In this document: piece by piece, positions 1 to 7,053 of the stretch
How positions within the stretch are numbered: position 1 is the first letter of the stretch
Layout of the letters: every line of letters starts with the position of its first letter
Origin: Athalassotoga sp049965695
Lineage (GTDB): Bacteria; Thermotogota; Thermotogae; Mesoaciditogales; Mesoaciditogaceae
Assembly: GCF_049965695.1 (NCBI RefSeq)
Contig: NZ_JBMFWB010000027.1
Span: forward strand, 1-18,732
Reading direction: 5' to 3'
DNA: 18,732 bases
Program-made: the position numbers and the translations under genes
The notes under the pieces: generated by a model
Told to the model about the DNA's origin: nothing
Seen by the model: the letters and a program-made list of their open reading frames with translations, nothing else
The model's database searches: none

Positions 1-1
1 T

Positions 2-532
2 GCGATGACGACAGAAGAAGAATTTGAAAAGGTCATAGGGCCGAATGGTGCGCTGGAAGAATTTGTGAAGGCTCAAAAGGAAGGGCTTATAAGGTACATA
101 GGGTTTTCGGCTCATTCTGACAGAATCGCCATTCAATTGATGGACGCATTCGATTTTGACACGATACTATTTCCCATAAACTGGGTTTTGACATTCAAGG
201 AGAACTTTGGACCTGCGGTGATAGAGAAGGCGAGATCAAAGAATATGGGAATTCTTGCAATAAAATCTCTCGCACTGACGACAAAGCCGAAGGATGATGG
301 TAAGCATCCGAAGAGTTGGTATACACCTATTGAAGATCCAAAACTTGCCGAATTGTCTTTGAGATACACACTCTCCCAGCCAATAACTGCGGCCATACCG
401 CCGGGAGACGAAAGATTATTTCCTATGGCTTTAGAGATAGCCGAGAATTTCACACCGATAACGGAAGAAGAAATAGAATATCTCAAAGAGCGGGCTATGG
501 GCCTTGAGACGATCTTTCAATCAAATCTGTGA
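2..532 (+). CDS. Aldo/keto reductase, C-terminal part (5'-truncated by window edge)
   Basis: The reading frame is open from the first bases of the window, so the gene begins upstream and about 176 C-terminal residues are visible. The stretch KEGLIRYIGFSAHS is the usual 'GkiryiGvS' strand-loop of aldo/keto reductases, and the segment around residues 125-150 (LRYTLSQPITAAIPPG) is the family's C-terminal NADP-contact region. The catalytic Asp/Tyr/Lys/His tetrad would lie in the missing N-terminal half and cannot be checked. The family reduces or oxidises aldehydes, ketones and sugars with NAD(P)H in the cytoplasm. It lies about 70 nt ahead of the rhamnose isomerase on the same strand, so it probably belongs to that cluster. 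Handling a rhamnose- or lactaldehyde-related carbonyl is only a guess. The in-frame ATG at 5 is unlikely to be the true start. Confidence 0.85.
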   Translation, partial: AMTTEEEFEKVIGPNGALEEFVKAQKEGLIRYIGFSAHSDRIAIQLMDAFDFDTILFPINWVLTFKENFGPAVIEKARSKNMGILAIKSLALTTKPKDDGKHPKSWYTPIEDPKLAELSLRYTLSQPITAAIPPGDERLFPMALEIAENFTPITEEEIEYLKERAMGLETIFQSNL

Positions 533-596
533 GATGAATGTTAAAGGCAGTACTTGAAAAGTAAATGTCAATTTGATCTGTACCAACAAATTTATC

Positions 597-602
597 GAGG
601 TG
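597..602 (+). promoter_or_regulatory. SD site deciding the rhamnose isomerase start
   Basis: GAGGTG at 597-602 is followed by ATG (603), ATG (606) and TTG (609) in the same frame. Measured from GAGG the spacings are 2, 5 and 8 nt. Most other starts in this window sit 7-8 nt after GAGG, so 606 or 609 is preferred. The upstream in-frame ATG at 573 has no SD. Confidence 0.7.
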
Positions 603-605
603 ATG

Positions 606-1742
606 ATGTTGAGAAATGATCTGAAAGAAAAGGTTAAAAATTTCAAGGTTGAAATTCCGTCCTGGGGCTTTTCCGACTCAGGTACAAGGTTTAAAGTTTT
701 CCACATTCCGGGCGCGGCGAAAAATATCTTTGAAAGAATTGAAGATGCCGAACAAGTCGAAAAATACACGAAAGCCGTTTCGGCCGTTGCAATTCATATC
801 CCATGGGACAAAGTTGATGACTGGAAACATCTCAAAAAATTTGCCGAAGATAAAGGGCTGAAGATCGGTGCTGTCAATCCCAACTTGTTTCAGGATGAAG
901 ATTACAAGTTCGGAAGTCTTACGAATTTAGATGAGAAGAAAAGATCGAAAGCGATTGATCATGTGCTTGAGTGCATAGATATAATGAAGTCTGTCGATTC
1001 AAAGATACTTTCTCTATGGCTTCCAGACGGTACCGATTATCCGGGTCAGGGAGACTTCGCGAAAAGGCAGGAATTGCTTATCGATTCTTTAAAAAAGATT
1101 TATTCCGCTCTCGAAAAAGACATGACTTTGCTTATCGAGTACAAATTCTTCGAGCCTGCATTTTATCATACAGACACGGCAGATTGGGGTATTGCCTACG
1201 CACTTTCAAAGGATCTCGGAGACAAAGCGAAGGTCATAATCGATCTGGGCCATCACGCACAGGGAACGAATATAGAGTATATAGTCTCGATCCTTTCATC
1301 GCGAGGGAAACTAGGAGGATTTCATTTTAACTCCCGAAAGTACGCAGATGACGATCTCACCGTCGGGTCGGTGAATCTTTACGAGTTGTTCTTGATCTTC
1401 GTCGAACTGAACAAATTCTTCGATCTGTCATCTGATAAAAAGCCAGCACTTGTGATAGATCAAAGCGCGGCGATGAAGCCAAAGGTTCAGGCCATGATCC
1501 AGTCGGTGGAGGCTTTGCAGATAGCGTATCTGAAATCTTTACTTGTCGATGTGAAGTCTTTGAAAGAGGCACAATTGAATAATGACATTGTCATGGCGGA
1601 AGAAATCATAAAGGATGCTTTTCTGACAGATGTCAGATCTATTTTGAAAGAGGCAAGAGAAGAGATGGGATTGGATCCTGATGCGCTTAATGCCTTTAGA
1701 CAGAGCGATTACGAATCTATTGTGGCAAAGAAAAGAGGATGA
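606..1742 (+). CDS. rhaA: L-rhamnose isomerase (RhaI-type, TIM barrel)
   Basis: Converts L-rhamnose to L-rhamnulose, the first cytoplasmic step of rhamnose catabolism. The 378-residue product has the signatures of the shorter RhaI-type (Streptomyces/P. stutzeri-like) isomerases: SLWLPDGTDYPGQ near residue 137, EYKFFEPAFYHTD near 178, IDLGHHAQGTNIE near 211, and FHFNSRKYADDDL near 239. Glu178, Asp213, His240 and the Asp cluster 249-251 are the expected divalent-metal ligands of this xylose-isomerase-like fold. Length agrees with the roughly 380-residue subtype and is shorter than E. coli RhaA (419). The start is ATG 606 by SD spacing, with TTG 609 equally possible. The gene is followed 3 nt later by the kinase gene, so the two are surely co-transcribed. 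I see no convincing promoter in the 70 nt upstream, which suggests read-through from the aldo/keto reductase gene. Confidence 0.93.
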   Translation: MLRNDLKEKVKNFKVEIPSWGFSDSGTRFKVFHIPGAAKNIFERIEDAEQVEKYTKAVSAVAIHIPWDKVDDWKHLKKFAEDKGLKIGAVNPNLFQDEDYKFGSLTNLDEKKRSKAIDHVLECIDIMKSVDSKILSLWLPDGTDYPGQGDFAKRQELLIDSLKKIYSALEKDMTLLIEYKFFEPAFYHTDTADWGIAYALSKDLGDKAKVIIDLGHHAQGTNIEYIVSILSSRGKLGGFHFNSRKYADDDLTVGSVNLYELFLIFVELNKFFDLSSDKKPALVIDQSAAMKPKVQAMIQSVEALQIAYLKSLLVDVKSLKEAQLNNDIVMAEEIIKDAFLTDVRSILKEAREEMGLDPDALNAFRQSDYESIVAKKRG

Positions 1743-1745
1743 ATT

Positions 1746-3164
1746 TTGAACTTTTTGGCAATAGACATCGGTGCATCGGGCGGTAAAGCCTTTCTTTTGT
1801 CTTTGAAAGATAAAATAACCGTAGAAGAAATATACAGATTTAAAAATACACCCGTTGAGATAAGGGGTATCGATTATTGGAATGTTTTAGAGATTTACTC
1901 GAACATTCTAAATGCGATAGAGATAGCGCTTCAGAAGGGCGAACTTGAATCTGTCGGAATAGACACGTGGGGCGTGGATTTCGAGCTTTTAGATGAGAGT
2001 GGATACATGATCGGAATGCCGATGCATTACAGGAACGCGTACAAGTTAAACTCCATGTCAAAAGCTCTTGAAAAAGTGGGAAAGAAATGGATTTTTGATA
2101 GATCTCCAACCCAATTTCAGCCATTTAACACGCTCTACCAGATCATCGGAATGAAGGATTTGAAAATGAAATCGATCGAGTGCGCAAATACTCTGCTCGG
2201 TATTCCATCTTTGTTTGTCTATTTTCTAACAGGACGGAAAGCCATTGAATTCACCTTTGCGACAACAACACAGATATACAATCCTTATTTGAATGACTGG
2301 GACAAAGAGATAATAAAGGCCTTTGATCTGCCCGATGTCTTTCCCGAGATCGTGAATCCTTCCACGATCGCGAATGATGCCAAATTATCAGGCAAGAAAT
2401 TCAAGGTCATCTTTCCTCCAACACATGACACGGGCGCTGCTTTCGCCTGCGTCAACGATATGGATGTCATGATAATAAGCGCAGGCACATGGTTTTTGGA
2501 GGGCATGCTTTCGAAAATGCCGGTCAAAAATGAAGATGTGATGAAATACAATTTGGCAAACGAAGGATGTATAGATGGAGGATACAGATTGCTTTCACAG
2601 GTTACTGGCATGTGGCTTATAGAGGAATTAAGGCGCAAATGGAATGGAATCGAGTATGAAAGACTCATTGAAATGGCAAAAAGTGCAAAGCCCTTTTCGG
2701 GCATGATAGATGTGGATTCTGTCGATCTGCAAAAGCCTGATGATATGGAATTGGCAATTGTTAATGAATCGATAAGATTTTCCGGTAAGAGGATCGAATC
2801 GAAAGAGGAGATCGTAAGAGCCACATTTGAAGGAATTGCGCTTAAGACGAAATTGAGTTTGGAAAGGCTTGAAAAACTTTCCGGAAAAAAGATAAAAAAG
2901 ATAAGAATGATAGGCGGTGCGACGAGAAACAAATTGATCTGTCAATTCATTTCAAATGCGACAGGCCTTACAGTTGAAGCGGGTCCCATTGAAGCAACGG
3001 CGATAGGGAATGGACTGTCTCAGATGATCGCAAATGGACAGATCACGCTCGATGATATTCCAAGCCTTGTCGGCAGATCATTTGAGATATCACGGTACGA
3101 TCCCCAAAACATGGAAGAATGGCAGAAAGCATATGAGAGATGGAAAATAGCATATGGCAAATAG
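1746..3164 (+). CDS. rhaB: Rhamnulokinase (FGGY family)
   Basis: Phosphorylates L-rhamnulose at O1 with ATP, giving rhamnulose-1-phosphate for aldolase cleavage to DHAP and L-lactaldehyde. The 472-residue protein has the FGGY phosphate-1 motif DIGASGG (residues 7-13), the rhamnulokinase-like segment DTWGVDFELLD near 72-82, and THDTGAA with the candidate catalytic Asp228. The adenosine-site motif RMIGGATRN lies near 386-394, followed by EAGPIEATAIGN. The start is TTG 1746: GAGG at 1735-1738 inside the isomerase 3' end gives a 7-nt spacing, and no other start fits. It lies 3 nt after the isomerase stop. The last 10-12 codons (ending I-A-Y-G-K) run into a 7-bp-periodic repeat tract that also supplies the stop codon. 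The aldolase RhaD is not in the window. Confidence 0.93.
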   Translation: MNFLAIDIGASGGKAFLLSLKDKITVEEIYRFKNTPVEIRGIDYWNVLEIYSNILNAIEIALQKGELESVGIDTWGVDFELLDESGYMIGMPMHYRNAYKLNSMSKALEKVGKKWIFDRSPTQFQPFNTLYQIIGMKDLKMKSIECANTLLGIPSLFVYFLTGRKAIEFTFATTTQIYNPYLNDWDKEIIKAFDLPDVFPEIVNPSTIANDAKLSGKKFKVIFPPTHDTGAAFACVNDMDVMIISAGTWFLEGMLSKMPVKNEDVMKYNLANEGCIDGGYRLLSQVTGMWLIEELRRKWNGIEYERLIEMAKSAKPFSGMIDVDSVDLQKPDDMELAIVNESIRFSGKRIESKEEIVRATFEGIALKTKLSLERLEKLSGKKIKKIRMIGGATRNKLICQFISNATGLTVEAGPIEATAIGNGLSQMIANGQITLDDIPSLVGRSFEISRYDPQNMEEWQKAYERWKIAYGK

Positions 3165-3292
3165 CGAATGGCATATAGAAAAAAGAGATTAGGGATTAGA
3201 GATTAGGGATTAGAGATTAGGAATTATAGAAAAAACGGCGCATGGCAAATGGCATGAAAAAAAAGATTAGACATTGGAGACTGAGAATTGTA
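3129..3292. repeat. Heptanucleotide-word tract between rhaB and larA
   Basis: From 3129 to 3184 the sequence divides into eight consecutive 7-mers of one family (GCATATG at 3129, 3150 and, as GCATATA, 3171, with variants such as GCAAATA and GCGAATG between). From 3187 to 3221 five exact units alternate GATTAGG and GATTAGA, giving a 14-bp super-period. More words of both families follow to about 3271, then an AATTGTA word. Phase shifts of 2 and 1 nt separate the blocks. The tract begins inside the rhaB 3' end and stops right before the larA SD. It carries no gene that I can support. Confidence 0.8.
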
Positions 3293-3304
3293 GAAGGTGA
3301 AATG

Positions 3305-4579
3305 ATGCGAATAAATATACGGTATGGCAAGGGCTTCAAAAGTGTTGATCTATCTGAGAACACACTTGTACTAAAAAAGCCTGAAACACGGCCAATCAAA
3401 GATCCTTTTGATGAAATAAAAAAGTCCCTTCAAAGTCCGATATCATCAAAACCTTTGATCGATATCGCGAAGGGAAAAAGAAGCGCGTGCGTAGTTGTCT
3501 CGGACACAACAAGGCCTGTTCCAAATGCGATCATCCTCCCTCCTTTGATCGAGACGCTGGAACAGGCCGGAATCCGGGACGAAGATATAACGATTCTCAT
3601 AGCAACGGGCACGCATGATCCTGTGCCGGAGCATATGTTTGAAGAATTGCTTGGAAGAGATACGTTAATGCACAGAATAAAGATAATAAATCATAACGCT
3701 TATGACGATTCCATGATCGTCGATCTCGGTAAAGGCGCCTATGAATGTCCGGCCCTGATAAATAAAATTTATGCCGAATCCGATCTGAAAATATGCACGG
3801 GCCTTATAGAGCCGCATTTTATGGCCGGTTTTTCAGGCGGGCGTAAATCCATATGTCCGGGAATAACGGGAATAGAGACTTTGAAGGTCTTTCACAGCGT
3901 CGACGCGATGGGTCATCCTTTGTCGAAAAGTTGCTCTTTGAATGGTAATCCTGTCGATGAGATGGCAAGAAGTGTGGCAAAAATTGCCGGATGCGATTTC
4001 ATGGTAAATGTCTCTTTGGACGATCAAAGACGTATAACAGGGATTTTTTCGGGCGATTTGTTTAAAGCACACGAGGCCGGATGTGAATTTGTCTCAGATC
4101 ACTCAATCGTCGTGATAAATAAAGAAGCCGATGTGGTCATAACATCAAACGGAGGGTACCCGCTGGATCAAAATTATTACCAGACCGCAAAAGGCCTTGT
4201 TGAGGCTTCCGAGATCGTCAAAAAAGACGGTTTTATAATAATGGCTTCAGAGTGTAAATTCGGATTTGGAAAACCATCTTTCAGAAATCTCATGATCGAA
4301 CTAAAAGAGAAGGGAACTAAAGCCTTTCTTGATGCCCACAGAACTTCACAAACCTTTGAAAGCGATCAATGGGAAGTTCAAGAATTCACAAAAGTCTTTG
4401 AGAAGACGAAAAATATCCTTTTGCTTTCTTCGCTAAATAAATCAGATCAAGAATTGACCTTTGCGAAACCTATAAAATCTTTGAATGAAGGGATTAAGAT
4501 TACCACAAAGTTGATGAAGGATCCTTTCATCGTGGCAATTCCGGAAGGGCCATATGTGGTCGGAAGGATAAAGAATTGA
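3305..4579 (+). CDS. larA: LarA-type nickel-pincer lactate racemase
   Basis: Predicted to interconvert L- and D-lactate using the nickel-pincer nucleotide cofactor. The product is 424 residues, about the length of Lactiplantibacillus LarA. All active-site positions known there have counterparts: Arg70 (in DTTRP), His104 (in ATGTH), His171 and Lys181 (in EPHFMAGFSGGRK, the Lys that binds the cofactor), His197 (nickel ligand), Gln293/Lys296, and Trp356. Two ATGs, 3302 and 3305, follow the SD AAGG (3294-3297). The 7-nt spacing favours 3305. An in-frame ATG at 3242 would add 21 residues encoded by the repeat tract and has no SD. It lies between rhamnulokinase and lactaldehyde dehydrogenase, which fits a role in processing L-lactate made from lactaldehyde. 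LarA homologues can racemise other 2-hydroxyacids. No cofactor genes (larB, larC, larE) are in the window. Confidence 0.88.
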   Translation: MRINIRYGKGFKSVDLSENTLVLKKPETRPIKDPFDEIKKSLQSPISSKPLIDIAKGKRSACVVVSDTTRPVPNAIILPPLIETLEQAGIRDEDITILIATGTHDPVPEHMFEELLGRDTLMHRIKIINHNAYDDSMIVDLGKGAYECPALINKIYAESDLKICTGLIEPHFMAGFSGGRKSICPGITGIETLKVFHSVDAMGHPLSKSCSLNGNPVDEMARSVAKIAGCDFMVNVSLDDQRRITGIFSGDLFKAHEAGCEFVSDHSIVVINKEADVVITSNGGYPLDQNYYQTAKGLVEASEIVKKDGFIIMASECKFGFGKPSFRNLMIELKEKGTKAFLDAHRTSQTFESDQWEVQEFTKVFEKTKNILLLSSLNKSDQELTFAKPIKSLNEGIKITTKLMKDPFIVAIPEGPYVVGRIKN

Positions 4580-4640
4580 CAATTTCTCATTTTCGATTCT
4601 GCTTTTGCAATTTTCAATTCTCAATTTTCAATTTTTAATT
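4578..4640. repeat. Nine consecutive 7-bp words, TTCAATT family, between larA and aldA
   Basis: Starting at the last two bases of the larA stop codon, the sequence divides into nine 7-mers in unbroken phase: one at 4578-4584, then units up to TTTAATT at 4634-4640. Four are TTCAATT/CTCAATT/TTTAATT-like and the rest are degenerate, most ending in ATT. The tract ends just before the SD of aldA (GGAGG 4645-4649) and fills almost the whole intergenic space. The words are the reverse complement of the AATTGAA/AATTGTC words seen at 3286 and 17604-17624. Confidence 0.82.
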
Positions 4641-4656
4641 CTTTGGAGGTGTTTAT

Positions 4657-6102
4657 ATGATGCGTTATAAGTTGTTTGTCAACGGAAAGTTCGTCGATTC
4701 ATCATCGGGGAAGTTTTTCAACGTTATAAATCCATCAACTGAGGAAACGATATCCGAGTGTCCCGAAGGTACCGTCGAGGACACACGAAAGGCCATCGAT
4801 GCGGCGTACGAATCGCAGAAAAAATGGGCGAAATTGCCAGCGATAGAACGCGCAAAGTATTTAAGAAAAATAGCGGATGGGATTCGTAAAAATGCAGAGA
4901 TGCTTGCAACAACGATAGTCGAAGAGCAGGGCAAAATTCGGTCTCTTGCGCGTGTCGAGGTGGATTTCACGGCCGATTACATCGATTACATGGCAGAATG
5001 GGCAAGAAGACTTGAAGGAGAGATCATACCAAGCGACAGGCCCAACGAAAATATCCTTCTCTACAGAATGCCCATAGGCGTCGTGGCGGGGATCTTGCCA
5101 TGGAATTTTCCATTCTTCTTGATAGCAAGAAAGATGGCCCCGGCGCTTATCACCGGAAACACGGTTGTGATAAAGCCGAGTTCGGACACGCCAAATAATG
5201 CCTTTGAATTTGCCAAGATCGTGGCCCATACGGATCTGCCTGCGGGCATTTTCAATCTTGTAAGCGGAAAAGGATCCGTTGTTGGAAATGAACTTGCCTC
5301 GAATCCAAAGGTCGGAATGGTAAGTTTTACGGGGTCGGTCGAGACAGGATCGAAGATAATGGAGTTGGCATCGAAGAACATAACAAAAGTATCGCTTGAA
5401 CTTGGAGGAAAGGCACCCGCGATTGTCATGGACGATGCCGATATAGATCTTGCCGTCAAAGCGATAAAGGACTCAAGAGTTATAAACACAGGTCAGGTGT
5501 GCAATTGCGCCGAGCGCGTCTACGTTCACGAAAGAATTGCGGATGAATTCACAGAAAAAATGACGAAAGCCATGAAAGAGACAACGTATGGCGATCCGTT
5601 GCGCGAAGAGGTCGATATGGGACCTCTTGTGAATGCAAATGCCTTAAAATCGGTAGATGGCATGGTAAAGCGTGCAATAGAACAGGGCGCAAAGATGGTA
5701 ACGGGCGGAAAGGCGGAAGACAGAAAGAAAGGATTTTTCTACAAGCCGACAGTTTTGATCGATTGCAAACAGGACATGGAGATAATTCATAAAGAAATCT
5801 TTGGTCCTGTCCTTCCGATAGTCAAGTTCAAAAATCTCGATGAAGCGATAGAGATGGCAAATGATTCTGAATACGGTCTGACCTCCTCAATATACACTCA
5901 AAATATAGACGTTGCGATGAGGGCGGCAAATGAGATAAAGTTCGGAGAAACCTACATAAATCGTGAGAATTTCGAAGCAATGCAGGGATTCCACGCGGGA
6001 TGGAGAAAATCTGGAATAGGCGGAGATGATGGGAAACACGGAGTTGAAGAGTTTACGAATACTCATGTCGTTTATTTGCAGTATAATCAAAATAAGAAGT
6101 AA
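4657..6102 (+). CDS. aldA: NAD-dependent lactaldehyde/glycolaldehyde dehydrogenase
   Basis: Oxidises L-lactaldehyde, the product of rhamnulose-1-phosphate aldolase, to L-lactate with NAD+. The 481-residue protein follows E. coli AldA (479 aa) closely along its whole length as I recall that sequence: FTADYIDYMAEWARR near 104-118, LPWNFPFFLIARKMAPAL near 147-164, and INRENFEAMQGFHAGWRKSG near the C-terminus. The ALDH residues are present: Asn150 (oxyanion), Lys173 (NAD site), Glu248 in LELGGK (general base), and Cys282 in GQVCNCAERV (nucleophile). The start is ATG 4657, 7 nt after GGAGG, and a second ATG follows directly at 4660. It sits between larA and etfBA-ldh, which is the order expected for lactaldehyde to pyruvate. 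Other aldehydes such as glycolaldehyde are possible substrates. Confidence 0.94.
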   Translation: MMRYKLFVNGKFVDSSSGKFFNVINPSTEETISECPEGTVEDTRKAIDAAYESQKKWAKLPAIERAKYLRKIADGIRKNAEMLATTIVEEQGKIRSLARVEVDFTADYIDYMAEWARRLEGEIIPSDRPNENILLYRMPIGVVAGILPWNFPFFLIARKMAPALITGNTVVIKPSSDTPNNAFEFAKIVAHTDLPAGIFNLVSGKGSVVGNELASNPKVGMVSFTGSVETGSKIMELASKNITKVSLELGGKAPAIVMDDADIDLAVKAIKDSRVINTGQVCNCAERVYVHERIADEFTEKMTKAMKETTYGDPLREEVDMGPLVNANALKSVDGMVKRAIEQGAKMVTGGKAEDRKKGFFYKPTVLIDCKQDMEIIHKEIFGPVLPIVKFKNLDEAIEMANDSEYGLTSSIYTQNIDVAMRAANEIKFGETYINRENFEAMQGFHAGWRKSGIGGDDGKHGVEEFTNTHVVYLQYNQNKK

Positions 6103-6104
6103 AA

Positions 6105-6238
6105 GCATATGGCAAATGGCGCATAGCATATGGCAAGAAAGGGATTAGAGATTAGGCGTTAGAGATAGTTTGTAACGCGTAATCTGTAGTTGCGAAGGTC
6201 ACTTCTCGGCATCATGTCCTACGCCATTGGCTATATGC
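6105..6238. repeat. Heptanucleotide-word tract with inverted copy, between aldA and etfB
   Basis: GCATATG-family words occupy 6105-6139 in phase. GATTAGA/GATTAGG-family words occupy 6143-6163. Three words that begin GTA (GTAACGC, GTAATCT, GTAGTTG) occupy 6172-6192. At 6222-6238 two GCATATG-family words occur in inverted orientation. The segments 6104-6121 and 6222-6239 are complementary at 16 of 18 positions, so the transcript could fold into a long hairpin ending 10 nt before the etfB SD. An ATG-type frame from 6190 reads through this tract but has no SD. Confidence 0.78.
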
Positions 6239-6249
6239 TATTTCAGATT

Positions 6250-6254
6250 GGAGG
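6250..6254 (+). promoter_or_regulatory. SD site fixing the TTG start of etfB
   Basis: GGAGG lies 7 nt before TTG 6262. The resulting N-terminus, (M)KIGVLIKQVP, is the normal first beta strand of EtfB. The frame upstream of it is repeat tract and would add 24 residues with no family counterpart. Confidence 0.85.
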
Positions 6255-6261
6255 TTTTGAA

Positions 6262-7053
6262 TTGAAAATAGGCGTTCTGATAAAGCAGGTACCGGCGACG
6301 GACAAAGTCAGAATAGATGAAAAAACTGGCACGATGGTAAGGTCCGAGATGGAGGCCGAACTCAACCCTCTCGATATGTACGCTGTCGAAGAGGCCGTCA
6401 GAATAAAAGAAAGATTGAAAGATGTCCATATCACGGCCATAACGATGGGCCCACCGTCTGCTTCTGATGCGATAAAAGATGCGATCTCGATAGGGTGTGA
6501 TGACGGGTATCTTTTAACAGATAGGCGCTTTGCCGGAGCCGATACGTGGGCTACGGCTTACACCCTTTCGATGGCGATAAAAAGAATAGGTGGATTTGAT
6601 CTTGTACTTTGTGGAGAACGTGCAACAGACGGGGAAACTGGTCAGGTTGGGCCATCAGTTGGAGCGCAAATGGGAATTCCCGTTCTTACCTATGTTAGCG
6701 AGATAGTCGAACTTACGGATGGGTACGTAAGGGTCAAACGATCTATAGAGGGCGGTCATGAGATCGTCGAGGTTGATTTGCCGGTACTTATCAGCGTTGT
6801 TAAAGAGATAAATGATCCGAGGATACCGAATCTTTCGGGGAAATTGAAGGCCAAATCTGCAGAAGTCAAAAGTTTTGATGCGGTTTCAATAGAGGCGGAT
6901 CAATCAAAAATAGGTCTTGGAGGATCTCCTACAAGGGTTGTGAAAGTATTTTATCCCAAATTGACAAGAAGTGGTGAGATTGTAAGATCAAAAGATCCTC
7001 AAAGTGCGGCAGAAGCACTTTTGAATTTTCTAAAATCAAAGGAGATAATTTAA
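6262..7053 (+). CDS. etfB: Electron transfer flavoprotein beta subunit (EtfB), Lct/bifurcating-type context
   Basis: The beta subunit of an electron transfer flavoprotein passes electrons between a partner dehydrogenase and NAD/ferredoxin or quinone acceptors. The 263-residue product begins with KIGVLIKQVP, then NPLDMYAVEEAVRIKE near 35-50, and CGERATDGETGQVGPSVGAQMGIP near 117-140. The last is the loop that binds AMP in ordinary Etfs and a second FAD in bifurcating ones. The start is TTG 6262 by its SD, and length is normal for the family. It is immediately followed by etfA (start codon adjacent to the stop) and then the FAD-linked dehydrogenase, the same order as lctB-lctC-lctD in Acetobacterium. 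Whether it truly bifurcates cannot be proved from sequence alone, but the partner gene makes it likely. Confidence 0.92.
   Translation: MKIGVLIKQVPATDKVRIDEKTGTMVRSEMEAELNPLDMYAVEEAVRIKERLKDVHITAITMGPPSASDAIKDAISIGCDDGYLLTDRRFAGADTWATAYTLSMAIKRIGGFDLVLCGERATDGETGQVGPSVGAQMGIPVLTYVSEIVELTDGYVRVKRSIEGGHEIVEVDLPVLISVVKEINDPRIPNLSGKLKAKSAEVKSFDAVSIEADQSKIGLGGSPTRVVKVFYPKLTRSGEIVRSKDPQSAAEALLNFLKSKEII

Noticed and set aside
551..563. TACTT-GAA-AAGTA inverted repeat upstream of rhaA as an operator
   Set aside because: Arms are only 5 bp and AT-rich, with no promoter beside it. It is too weak to call.
2285..2932. A 215-codon open frame on the minus strand inside rhaB
   Set aside because: It lies wholly antisense to a well-supported kinase gene, has no SD, and its translation is a low-complexity Ser/Phe-rich product without family features.
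3187..3221. Resemblance of GATTAGG units to telomeric TTAGGG-type repeats
   Set aside because: The tract is a short internal intergenic array in a bacterial operon with a 7-bp unit. The similarity to telomere repeats is coincidental.
4578..4640. Could the word tracts be a CRISPR array?
   Set aside because: Units are 7 bp with no spacers between conserved repeats, and there are no cas genes in the window.
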